Of a DNA stretch of 5,116 nt, positions 1 through 5,116 are shown piece by piece. The position numbers and the translations under genes were made by a program. The notes beneath the pieces are model-generated. The model searched no databases, was not told where the DNA came from, and worked only from the letters and a program-made list of their open reading frames with translations. This DNA comes from Pseudomonadota bacterium. GTDB taxonomy: Bacteria; Pseudomonadota; Gammaproteobacteria; Steroidobacterales; Steroidobacteraceae. Every line of letters starts with the position of its first letter. Position 1 is the first letter of the stretch. The stretch lies in NCBI GenBank assembly GCA_021820785.1, contig JAKADE010000253.1, forward strand, positions 1 to 5,116, in the 5' to 3' direction.

Positions 1-1215
1 CTCGGCGTTCTTGATCAGCACGCCCGCCGTGGCGCCTTTGCCGACACCGACCATGACGGACATGGGAGTGGCGAGCCCGAGCGCGCAGGGGCATGCAATG
101 ATGAGCACGGACACCGCCGCAACCAGCGCGTAGGCGAGCTGAGGCGGCGGTCCAAGCAGCATCCACGCGAGGAATGCGGCAAGGGCGATCAGGATGACGG
201 CCGGTACAAACCAGGAGGAGGCGAGGTCGGCGAGCCGCTGGATGGGTGCACGGCTGCGCTGCGCTTCGGCCACCATCTGCACGATTCGAGCGAGCATCGT
301 GTCCGAGCCTACGCGCTCGGCGCGCATGATGAGCGCGCCGGTCCCGTTGATCGTGCCGCCGATGAGCTTCGCGCCCGCGACCTTGGCCACTGGAATGGAT
401 TCCCCGGTGACCATCGATTCATCGACGGCGCTTGCACCCTCCAGCACCACCCCGTCCACCGGAATGGCCTCGCCCGGGCGTACCCGCAATCGGTCGCCGA
501 CCTGCACCGCATCCAGGGGAACTTCCTCTTCGGTCCCCCCGTCATGGATGCGACGGGCGAATTTGGGCGCGAGATTGAGCAGGGCGCGAATGGCGCCACC
601 GGTAGCTTCCCGCGCGTGCAGCTCGAGCACCTGCCCCAGGAGCACGAGCACTGTGATGACCGCGGCGGCTTCGAAGTACACGGGAATGAGACCGTTCTCG
701 CTGCGTAGTCCTCGCGGAAAGAGACCCGGTGCGAAGATCGCCACGAGGCTGTAGAGGTAAGCGGCGCTGACGCCGAGCGCGATGAGGCTGAACATGTTGA
801 GCGAGCGGCGGCGCACGGAGGCCCACCCGCGCTGAAGCAGCGGCCATCCCGCCCAGATCACCACCGGGGTCCCGAGTGCGAACTGAATCCACATCGACAG
901 GACGGGAGAGATCACTCGATGCGTCGCGAGCGCGGGGATCTCTGTGGTCATGTCGAGGAGGACCATCGGGGCGGCGAGTGCCGCACCGATCCAGAACCGC
1001 CGCGTCATGTCTCGCAGCTCGAGGTTTTGACCCGTCACACTTGCCGGCTGTACCGGTTCGAGCGTCATCCCGCAGATCGGGCAGTTGCCCGGCGCGCTCC
1101 GGCGAACCTCCGGATGCATGGGACAGGTGTAGATCGTTCCGAGTCGGGACTCGGCAGCCAGTCCCGACGGGCTCGCCGTTGCCTGGCCGCCATCTTCGCG
1201 CATCGGTTTGTTCAC
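1..1215 (-). CDS. copA: Copper-translocating P1B-type ATPase (CopA-like), C-terminus cut off by window edge
   Basis: This is the N-terminal 405 residues of a heavy-metal P-type ATPase, an inner-membrane pump that exports Cu(I) (or Ag(I)) using ATP. Visible in order: a heavy-metal-binding zinc-ribbon-like domain with CPMHP (residues 31-35) and CPICGM (45-50); hydrophobic segments matching MA, MB and M1-M4; the actuator-domain TGES loop (270-273); and the ion-binding CPC motif within CPCALGLATP (from 375). The CPC motif marks the copper/silver branch. The DKTGT phosphorylation site and ATP-binding domain lie beyond the left edge. There is no classical HMA (GMxCxxC) domain. The GTG start at 1215 has GGGAG eight bases upstream (1228-1224) and overlaps the stop of the upstream frame as GTGA; ATG at 1203 is an alternative. 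However, the same frame continues upstream into the second half of a YHS domain, so the original start was probably further upstream (see the 1212-1391 entry). Confidence 0.93.
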   Translation of the reverse strand, partial: MNKPMREDGGQATASPSGLAAESRLGTIYTCPMHPEVRRSAPGNCPICGMTLEPVQPASVTGQNLELRDMTRRFWIGAALAAPMVLLDMTTEIPALATHRVISPVLSMWIQFALGTPVVIWAGWPLLQRGWASVRRRSLNMFSLIALGVSAAYLYSLVAIFAPGLFPRGLRSENGLIPVYFEAAAVITVLVLLGQVLELHAREATGGAIRALLNLAPKFARRIHDGGTEEEVPLDAVQVGDRLRVRPGEAIPVDGVVLEGASAVDESMVTGESIPVAKVAGAKLIGGTINGTGALIMRAERVGSDTMLARIVQMVAEAQRSRAPIQRLADLASSWFVPAVILIALAAFLAWMLLGPPPQLAYALVAAVSVLIIACPCALGLATPMSVMVGVGKGATAGVLIKNAE

Positions 1216-1391
1216 GGGTTCGGCTCCCAATCGACTATGATTAGTGAGATACCGGTCGGGCGCCGCGCAGAACTTCTCGAGACAGCCGCTCGAACACGAG
1301 CAGTAGGACTGACTCCCATGCGCCAGTGGTGCTGGGAGTGCGGCGAGACTCGCATCCCGCACACCGGATCCGTCAGATCGCGCTCACCCAT
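1212..1391 (-). pseudogene. Frameshifted N-terminal YHS domain of the CopA-like ATPase
   Basis: Read from ATG at 1391, this frame encodes ERDLTDPVCGMRV, the classic opening of a YHS metal-binding domain, then loses similarity and stops at 1212. From about 1325 the expected remainder continues in the copA frame: LAHGSQSYCSCSSGCLEKF, then APDRYL, running without a stop into the GTG at 1215 and the ATPase. The two halves join if one base, for example a C in CACCACTGG, is restored near 1325-1329. Proteobacterial CopA pumps often have a YHS domain followed by the CPMHP/CPICGM domain, so this is best read as the broken N-terminus of the same gene. In-frame starts further upstream (GTG 1415, ATG 1475, GTG 1484) would add a tail containing NSRHTHRR; which start is used is not clear. 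Alternatives are a sequencing indel or a separate short coupled peptide. Confidence 0.7.
1224..1228 (-). promoter_or_regulatory. Ribosome binding site supporting the GTG start of copA
   Basis: GGGAG on the minus strand lies eight bases before the GTG at 1215. It suggests that a shortened ATPase lacking the YHS domain could be translated even if the upstream frame is truly broken. It lies inside the open frame, so it may also be fortuitous. Confidence 0.4.
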
Positions 1392-1530
1392 CCCTGCGGC
1401 GAGTTCCCCGGACACCGTATGAGGTTCCGTCGGAGCCGAATTATCGCCTCGCCGGTGCGTGTGACGCGAATTCATGGCGCGCACAGTGTTCCCGAGACCT
1501 GGTAGATGACGCCGACAGTCGCGCGATCCC

Positions 1531-1543
1531 GCGCCTGAGGCGC
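1531..1543. repeat. 13-bp palindrome (GCGCCT g AGGCGC)
   Basis: Two perfect 6-base arms flank a single central base. The spacing is too tight for an RNA hairpin, so if functional it would be a protein-binding site. A related sequence, GCGCTGAGGGCGC, occurs at 1774-1786 close to the start of the plus-strand operon. Chance occurrence in GC-rich DNA is quite possible. Confidence 0.3.
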
Positions 1544-1573
1544 TCCCTGCATCGTCGCGGAGCCTTTGTTTCT

Positions 1574-1586
1574 CCGGCCAGGCCGG
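1574..1586. repeat. 13-bp palindrome (CCGGCC a GGCCGG)
   Basis: Two perfect 6-base arms flank one central base, with the same geometry as the palindrome at 1531-1543 but a different sequence. It lies within the divergent intergenic region. It could be an operator, but simple C/G composition makes chance likely. Confidence 0.25.
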
Positions 1587-1826
1587 CGATGCCAGCTATG
1601 GTTCCGCTGAGGCCGGCGGCTGGTCAGTCGCCCGCCGTGTTCTCTACTCTTTGACATACGCCCTTCGCGCCGCGCCGGGTGGGCAATAGCGAAGCGTGGT
1701 CAAATAACTTCCCGCCGAATCGTATTGCGTTGGGGCCCTGAGAACATGAGGATTTCTACGTAATGGATTCAAAGCGCTGAGGGCGCATAGTGGGTAACAA
1801 TTCCTGCCGGGGCCAGGTGTCGCGCC

Positions 1827-2186
1827 ATGAGTGGCCTTCTTTCATTCTTGCTCTTTGGGGCGCTGTTCTTTGTCATGATGCGCTTCGGCTGCGGAGCGCA
1901 TGTCGGTCACGGCGGCCATGGCGGCCACACTCACCAGCGCGACAACAACAGTGACCAGACCGTCACCCCGTCTACCCACCATGCTCTCGATGCGGGCGTC
2001 GATCCCGTGTGCGGAATGGCGGTCGAGCCGGCCAGCGGCTACGCGAGCGTCTATCGAAGCAAGACGCTGCGTTTCTGCTCGCGAGATTGCCTCGATAGAT
2101 TCGAAGCACAGCCGGAGCGGTATCTCGGCGCTGGAGCGACGACGGAGGCAGTGCCAGAGGTACCGGGGAAGAGGTCGGCCCCATGA
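1827..2186 (+). CDS. Membrane-anchored His-rich YHS-domain protein
   Basis: A 119-residue protein, probably a metal-binding accessory of the copper cluster. Residues 3-18 form a single hydrophobic segment (signal anchor or one membrane helix). A His-rich stretch follows (H25, H28, H31, H34, H36 in a GHGGHGGHTH pattern), then a linker and a complete YHS domain at about 59-100. The domain starts DPVCGM (C62, M64), has the paired cysteines FCSRDC (C84, C88) and ends with ERYL. The YHS family binds metals and is frequent in copper ATPases and their neighbours. Start ATG 1827 has AGGTG seven bases upstream (1815-1819). The gene opens the plus-strand cluster, divergent from copA, and its stop overlaps the next start (ATGA at 2183-2186), indicating translational coupling. 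Which side of the membrane the YHS domain faces cannot be decided from sequence. The metal and exact role are inferred from context. Confidence 0.85.
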   Translation: MSGLLSFLLFGALFFVMMRFGCGAHVGHGGHGGHTHQRDNNSDQTVTPSTHHALDAGVDPVCGMAVEPASGYASVYRSKTLRFCSRDCLDRFEAQPERYLGAGATTEAVPEVPGKRSAP

Positions 2187-2449
2187 AAACGGGCATCTCG
2201 CTCAAAGCGGCCGGGATGGCGACGGGGCTGTTTCTCGCGATTACTTTCTCACTGTGCGTGGCATTTGACCTTCTCGTCCCGCGCTATGCCATGTATCACA
2301 CTTGGCTCGGACTCGTGCCCGGTTTCCACTGGCTGACCTGGGGGTCCTTTGCCCTTGGGTTGATCGAGAGCTACGCCTACGGCTGGTTCATTGCGCTCAT
2401 CTGGGTGCCGCTCTACAACGTGTTTCTGTTTGGCCGTCGTCAGCCATGA
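2183..2449 (+). CDS. DUF5676-like small inner-membrane protein
   Basis: An 88-residue hydrophobic protein of unknown function. Two to three membrane segments are visible: about residues 10-32, then 46-62 and 64-83. The pattern LVPGFHWLTWGSFALGLIES followed by YGWF and PLYN is what I recognise as the DUF5676 family of small membrane proteins, often found beside YHS proteins in metal-resistance clusters; this is from memory, not a search. There are no cysteine pairs or His clusters, so direct metal binding is not evident. ATG 2183 overlaps the preceding stop by four bases and has GAGG eight bases upstream (2171-2174). Its own stop overlaps the next start as ATGA (2446-2449). The tight coupling suggests it works in a complex, or in fixed ratio, with the YHS protein and the methyltransferase-like protein. 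Confidence 0.85.
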   Translation: MKTGISLKAAGMATGLFLAITFSLCVAFDLLVPRYAMYHTWLGLVPGFHWLTWGSFALGLIESYAYGWFIALIWVPLYNVFLFGRRQP

Positions 2450-3093
2450 GCGTGCACATTGCACATTCGGGCGCGTGGGGCCTCGCGATCGTGATGATCG
2501 TGATCGCCTCCTGGGTCTTCTATCGATATTTCGCTCCCAAGGGGTGGCGCGAGTGGGCCGGCGCGGGCTTGGTCCAGGCGTTCATCATCGCGCTCTACGC
2601 GGAAATGTACGGCTTTCCGCTGACGATCTATCTGCTCGTGCGGTTCTTGCATCTCGACCGCCGTGGCTTGAACGCGAACTTGTGGTCGACGCTGCTCGGC
2701 ATGGGCGATACCGGTATGATGATCTCCATGCTGATCGGGTATGTGCTGCTCTTTCTCGGCATTGGCCTCTTCATCGAGGGATGGCGCGAGCTCTACCGCG
2801 CGCACCAGGCGGGCAGACTCGCATCCGACCGCCTCTACGGACTCGTGCGCCACCCCCAGTACACCGGGCTTTTCGTGGGACTCTTCGGCGAAGGCGTCGT
2901 TCATTGGCCGACCGTCTTTTCCGTGACGTTGGTTCCAATCATCGTGTTCGTCTACACTCGGCTCGCGTATCGGGAAGAGCGGGATATGATCGCGAAATTC
3001 GGCGAGCGGTACGAGGAGTACCGGCGGCGAGTGCCCATGTTCTTCCCGGGGCGCGGCGGTTGGCGCCGGCTCATCGAGGAGGCCGGGCCTTAA
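2446..3093 (+). CDS. Isoprenylcysteine carboxyl methyltransferase (ICMT/PEMT)-like membrane protein
   Basis: A 215-residue integral membrane protein with four or five hydrophobic segments (about 10-27, 39-68, 89-111, 140-150 and 156-171). The C-terminal part carries the hallmark of the ICMT / phospholipid methyltransferase superfamily: LVRHPQYTG (133-141), then REERDM (176-181) and the closing FGERYEEYRRRVPMFFP. In characterised members these motifs form the S-adenosylmethionine site, and substrates are prenylated cysteines or phospholipids; bacterial homologues near metal genes have no firm substrate. The ATG at 2446 overlaps the upstream stop (ATGA) and lacks a clear Shine-Dalgarno sequence, implying coupling to the DUF5676-like gene. 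Upstream in-frame codons would overlap most of that gene, so this start is preferred. Lipid or protein methylation as part of envelope metal resistance is possible but only an inference. Confidence 0.88.
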   Translation: MSVHIAHSGAWGLAIVMIVIASWVFYRYFAPKGWREWAGAGLVQAFIIALYAEMYGFPLTIYLLVRFLHLDRRGLNANLWSTLLGMGDTGMMISMLIGYVLLFLGIGLFIEGWRELYRAHQAGRLASDRLYGLVRHPQYTGLFVGLFGEGVVHWPTVFSVTLVPIIVFVYTRLAYREERDMIAKFGERYEEYRRRVPMFFPGRGGWRRLIEEAGP

Positions 3094-3116
3094 CCGGTGC
3101 ACGGCGTCATTCAAGC

Positions 3117-3122
3117 GAGGAG
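3117..3122 (+). promoter_or_regulatory. Shine-Dalgarno site (GAGGAG) fixing the GTG start at 3129
   Basis: GAGGAG lies six bases before GTG 3129 and is the best ribosome-binding site in the window. It rules in the GTG, with its signal peptide MKSRLS..., over the inner ATG at 3147 and over longer in-frame extensions into the methyltransferase-like gene. Confidence 0.75.
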
Positions 3123-3128
3123 ACTCCA

Positions 3129-3422
3129 GTGAAATCGAGACTCTCAATGGCACTACCGGGCGTTACCCTGGCGCTGTTCGCGATCGCGACCGCGCAGGCC
3201 GCGCCCCCTTCACCCCAACCGCCGGCGGCTCAAGCAACCGAACGGACCTCTATAGCCGCAACGCATCTCAATGAGGTGGAAGCTCGGATGAAGCTCATGC
3301 AGGAGCAGATGCGGCGTATCCGCGAGACGAAGAGTCCAGAGGTCAGAGCGACGCTGCTGCGCGAGCACATGCACACCATGATGGAGCAGATGCGGGCCAT
3401 GCGCGCCATGGGCGGGGGATGA
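3129..3422 (+). CDS. Secreted Met-rich protein, N-terminal part (probably split by a frame break)
   Basis: A 97-residue product with an N-terminal signal peptide (basic KSR, hydrophobic core 8-20, predicted cleavage at AQA/AP after residue 24). A Pro/Ala linker follows, then a charged Met-rich helix (about 48-94: VEARMKLMQEQMRRIRE, later REHMHTMMEQMRAMRAM). Such periplasmic Met/His-rich helices commonly bind Cu(I) or Ag(I). The GTG start is set by GAGGAG at 3117-3122. The frame stops at TGA 3420-3422 directly after a run of five Gs (3414-3418). One more G would carry the reading straight into the Met-rich frame at 3419, giving a 180-residue secreted protein like known small Met-rich copper-cluster proteins with a central glycine/methionine segment. 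It is therefore probably the first half of one gene. Alternatively the two are separate coupled ORFs. Confidence 0.75.
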   Translation: MKSRLSMALPGVTLALFAIATAQAAPPSPQPPAAQATERTSIAATHLNEVEARMKLMQEQMRRIRETKSPEVRATLLREHMHTMMEQMRAMRAMGGG

Positions 3423-3670
3423 TGTCTGGCATGATGCCTCGGGGGATGATGGGCGGTCCCTCGATGGGGCACGGGATGATGGGTCACGGCATGATGGGGG
3501 GCGGCAATCGGAATGCACCCTCCGCGCAGCAGTGCCAGCGGATGCACGACCGGATGCGGGACGAGATGCAGAACCGTCTCGACATGATGCAACTGATGAT
3601 GGAGCAGATGATGGGGCAGATGCAGGCGATGCAGGGAATGCCTATGGAAGGGAAGGGCCCGCAGCGGTAG
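3419..3670 (+). CDS. Met-rich C-terminal part of the same secreted protein
   Basis: An 83-residue frame with 24 methionines (about 29%). It has a Gly/Met segment with repeated GMM and GHGMMG units (residues 4-29), a single cysteine (QQCQRM, residue 39) and a helix of DMMQLMMEQMMGQMQAMQ type. Methionine pairs and GHGMM units are plausible soft-metal ligands. As a standalone protein it looks wrong: it has no signal peptide, and no good ribosome-binding site precedes ATG 3419, only the G run. It overlaps the previous stop (ATGA). The composition continues that of the preceding ORF without a break, so one secreted protein interrupted by a -1 frame break is the likeliest reading. Translational coupling of two proteins remains possible. 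Confidence 0.7.
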   Translation: MMSGMMPRGMMGGPSMGHGMMGHGMMGGGNRNAPSAQQCQRMHDRMRDEMQNRLDMMQLMMEQMMGQMQAMQGMPMEGKGPQR

Positions 3671-3745
3671 TTTCCCTCAGGAGATGAGCAATCCCCGGAA
3701 TGCCCAGGCTTCTCGGCGGTGGCGTTTCAGTCTCAAAAGCGTTAG

Positions 3746-3760
3746 CATGACAAGGTCATG
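3746..3760 (+). promoter_or_regulatory. Perfect inverted repeat over the start region of the Cys/Met protein gene
   Basis: CATGAC-AAG-GTCATG has perfect 6-base arms with a 3-base centre. It covers the only Shine-Dalgarno candidate (AAGG, 3752-3755) and the first ATG (3758). As RNA it could form a small hairpin hiding the ribosome-binding site; as DNA it could be an operator. No function is proven. Confidence 0.35.
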
Positions 3761-4177
3761 ATGGCTCGGCGATTTCATTCGCATTACCTCACGCTCCTGC
3801 TGCTGGCAGTGGTGACCCTCGGGTACGGCCAGCAGGTCTGGGCGTGTCCCATGATGCTGTCCCCCACTCCGGTACCGATGCGCTGCCCCATGACGGGTCA
3901 CCGAATGCCGATGCCCTGTGGTGGTGCGTCGTTGTCCCGCGGCGTCTCCTGCGGGATGCCCAGCGCTTGTGGATGGGTGCCGGCGGGACCCGCTGCTCGA
4001 GTCAGCGGGATTGAAATCCGAAATGTGCATGCCGTCGCTCCGTCCGCGCCGGCATGGACTGCTGTCTCTCCTGTGGCGGCTCATCGAAGGCCGCCACCGC
4101 AGGGTCCCCCGCGCACGGCCACCGCCTCCTCGGCGGGGCGCGATACCTATCTTTCGACCCTCCGTCTGAGACTCTAA
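3761..4177 (+). CDS. Small secreted Cys/Met-rich protein upstream of the efflux channel
   Basis: A 138-residue protein. It has a signal peptide (MARRFHSH, hydrophobic core 9-22, cleavage probably just before C29). The mature N-terminal half is rich in Cys and Met: C29PMM, C42PM, MPC53, C64GM and C70, resembling soft-metal ligands. The second half is Pro/Ala-rich with few motifs and ends in DTYLSTLRLRL. I recall similar C-termini in unnamed small proteins encoded just before Cus/Czc-type outer-membrane channels, but cannot verify this. In position and composition it recalls CopL-type small exported copper proteins; homology is not claimed. ATG 3761 is preferred over ATG 3758 because AAGG (3752-3755) is five bases away rather than two. 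The channel gene follows after 81 bases, so co-transcription is likely. A lipoprotein is unlikely, as no clear lipobox precedes C29 (QVWAC). Confidence 0.75.
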   Translation: MARRFHSHYLTLLLLAVVTLGYGQQVWACPMMLSPTPVPMRCPMTGHRMPMPCGGASLSRGVSCGMPSACGWVPAGPAARVSGIEIRNVHAVAPSAPAWTAVSPVAAHRRPPPQGPPRTATASSAGRDTYLSTLRLRL

Positions 4178-4201
4178 CACTCCACGTTGCGGATCGGTGC
4201 T

Positions 4202-4218
4202 CGCACGCCAAGCGTGTG
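4202..4218 (+). repeat. Short hairpin-forming inverted repeat before the TolC-like gene
   Basis: CGCACGC-CAA-GCGTGTG can form a 7-pair stem (one G-U pair) with a 3-base loop, in the 81-base gap before the efflux channel gene. No U-run follows, so it is not a normal intrinsic terminator. It could stabilise or process the transcript, or be chance. Confidence 0.25.
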
Positions 4219-4248
4219 CGGGCACGTCATCGTTTGGGATCTGCAAAC

Positions 4249-4252
4249 GGAG
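4249..4252 (+). promoter_or_regulatory. Shine-Dalgarno site (GGAG) for the TolC-like gene
   Basis: GGAG lies six bases before GTG 4259, and that GTG begins a proper signal peptide. No other in-frame start nearby has comparable support. Confidence 0.65.
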
Positions 4253-4258
4253 TGTCTT

Positions 4259-5116
4259 GTGCGTCAATATTCGAAAAGTCTCCCCGGCGTGGTCGGCTTG
4301 GCGTTGCTCCTCGCCGCGAGCGCAACTCATGCCGCCGAGCTCGCGCACCGGGACCGTTATGTGCCGCTGCCGGCGCCGCTGACGGCTGAATCGTTCACCA
4401 CTGCGGTGCTTGCGCGCAACGCAAGTCTCCGCGCCATGCGTCAGGCGCTGGTCGCGGCGGTCTCCAGCATCCGGCCGGCTGGCGCGTTGCCCGATCCGAT
4501 GCTGAGCGTATCGGCGGCGCCGCGTACTTTCGGCAGCGCCATGGGAACGGGCGAGGACATCGAGGTGAGTCAGGCCCTGCCCTGGTGGGGCACGCTCGAG
4601 GCGCGCAAGGAGATTGCGCAAGCCGATGCGGAGGTGGCGCGTCACGACCTCGAGGCGCTGCGGCTGCGCCTCCAGGCGACGGCGCGAGGGGTCTTTGCGG
4701 ACTGGGTGTTCGTTCACCGCGCGCTCGCCATCAACGCCGCCAACCAGTCCGTCCTCGCCGAGCTGCGGCGCATCGCCTCGGTGCGCTACGCGACCGGCAA
4801 GGCGCCGCAAGCCGATGTGTTGCAGGCGGAGGTTGAGCGGACTGTGCTCGCGCAGCAGCAGCTTAAGTGGGAGCGCAAAATCGCCGTCGTTGCAGCGCGC
4901 ATGAACGCACTGCTCGATCGGCCACCAACCTCCCCGATTCCACTGCCCGCGGCCTTGCCCGCGCCGGCGCATCTGCCGTCCGAAGCGGCGCTCCTGCAGC
5001 GGGCGCTGACCCACCCGCAGCTCAAGGCGCTCGAAGCGCAAGAACGTGCCGCTTACGCGAAAGCGACGCTCGCCGGCAAGCAACGCTACCCACAATTCCA
5101 AGTGAGCGCCGGTTAC
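4259..5116 (+). CDS. TolC/CusC-family outer-membrane efflux protein, 3' end beyond window
   Basis: The first 286 residues of an outer-membrane factor, the periplasm-spanning exit duct of a tripartite RND or similar pump. A signal peptide is visible (RQYSKS, hydrophobic core 9-21, cleavage near THAA). Family hallmarks follow: LPDPMLSVSAAP, then SQALPWWGTLEARK (from about residue 104), a long amphipathic helix (about 120-170) and YATGKAPQADVLQAEVE (177-193), which is strongly diagnostic of the outer-membrane efflux repeat. A second repeat begins at about 245 (LLQRALTHPQLKALEAQERAAY). Usual length is about 420-480 residues, so roughly a third is missing. The motifs fit the heavy-metal (CusC/CzcC) branch, and the copper context supports this; metal specificity itself cannot be read from the channel. 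GTG 4259 is chosen from GGAG at 4249-4252 and the signal peptide. Genes for a membrane-fusion protein and RND pump are expected downstream. Confidence 0.92.
   Translation, partial: MRQYSKSLPGVVGLALLLAASATHAAELAHRDRYVPLPAPLTAESFTTAVLARNASLRAMRQALVAAVSSIRPAGALPDPMLSVSAAPRTFGSAMGTGEDIEVSQALPWWGTLEARKEIAQADAEVARHDLEALRLRLQATARGVFADWVFVHRALAINAANQSVLAELRRIASVRYATGKAPQADVLQAEVERTVLAQQQLKWERKIAVVAARMNALLDRPPTSPIPLPAALPAPAHLPSEAALLQRALTHPQLKALEAQERAAYAKATLAGKQRYPQFQVSAGY

Larger units (their letters stand above)
1485..1826. other. Divergent intergenic region between copA and the YHS-DUF5676 operon
   Basis: About 340 bases lie between the two divergent transcription units, so promoters and operators for both are expected here. 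I see no convincing coding sequence: the open minus-strand frame at 1472-1657 is Arg-rich and resembles no family. Two 13-base palindromes with a one-base centre are present (1531-1543 and 1574-1586), plus a looser inverted repeat at 1774-1786. No CueR-type operator or well-spaced -35/-10 pair could be called. AT-richer sequence at about 1701-1728 and 1741-1800 is the likeliest place for the plus-strand promoter. Confidence 0.5.

Noticed and set aside
194..754. Plus-strand open frame of 186 codons
   Set aside because: Antisense to the CopA-like ATPase, whose TGES and CPC motifs are clear. The translation is Ser/Arg/Thr-rich and resembles nothing.
1651..1656. TTGACA resembling a -35 promoter box
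   Set aside because: No acceptable -10 element lies 16-18 bases downstream on the plus strand; the region is GC-rich there.
1472..1657. Possible small minus-strand gene upstream of copA
   Set aside because: Only 61 codons, Arg-rich, no ribosome-binding site or known motif; more likely control DNA.
2440..3153. Minus-strand open frame of 237 codons
   Set aside because: Antisense to the methyltransferase-like gene, with low-complexity His/Glu/Arg composition and no domain.
2391..3422. Longer version of the Met-rich protein extending back through the methyltransferase-like gene
   Set aside because: The extension is an Arg-rich shadow of another gene; the GTG at 3129 has a strong Shine-Dalgarno site and begins a signal peptide.
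3671..3757. Possible terminator after the Met-rich gene
   Set aside because: Only a weak imperfect stem around 3723-3742 and no U-run, so neither a terminator nor a promoter can be claimed.
3677..5101. Long open reading frame on the minus strand (474 codons)
   Set aside because: It runs antisense to the recognisable TolC-like gene and the secreted Cys/Met gene. The translation is Arg/His-rich without domains, as expected for the shadow frame of GC-rich coding DNA.

Overview
The window is about 60% G+C by eye, with tightly packed genes, short ATGA-type overlaps and gene families typical of Proteobacteria. I infer a gamma- or betaproteobacterial chromosome or resistance island. Almost every gene fits one theme: handling copper (possibly also silver) at the cell envelope.

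Layout. Positions 1-1215 (minus strand) hold the N-terminal 405 residues of a CopA-type copper P1B-ATPase, cut by the left edge before the phosphorylation site. Just upstream of it (1212-1391, minus) is the first half of a YHS metal-binding domain in another frame. Its second half lies in the copA frame, so one base appears to be missing near 1325. Positions 1485-1826 form a divergent intergenic region with no convincing gene, two short palindromes and no promoter I can call firmly.

The plus-strand cluster begins at 1827. It encodes a membrane-anchored His-rich YHS protein, a small DUF5676-like membrane protein and an isoprenylcysteine methyltransferase-like membrane protein, the three joined by ATGA overlaps. 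Next comes a secreted Met-rich protein split into two ORFs at a run of five Gs (3414-3418). A small secreted Cys/Met protein follows, then the start of a TolC/CusC-type outer-membrane efflux protein that runs off the right edge. The membrane-fusion and RND pump genes of a Cus/Czc-type system would be expected just beyond.

How it could work together (inference): CopA exports Cu(I) from cytoplasm to periplasm; the YHS, Met-rich and Cys/Met proteins bind or buffer the metal; the TolC-like channel with its missing RND partners expels it from the cell. The roles of the DUF5676-like and methyltransferase-like proteins are not established and are the most open question here. Two single-base frame breaks in a short window, both repaired by adding one base to a C or G run, suggest either sequencing or assembly indels or real gene decay; raw reads would decide.
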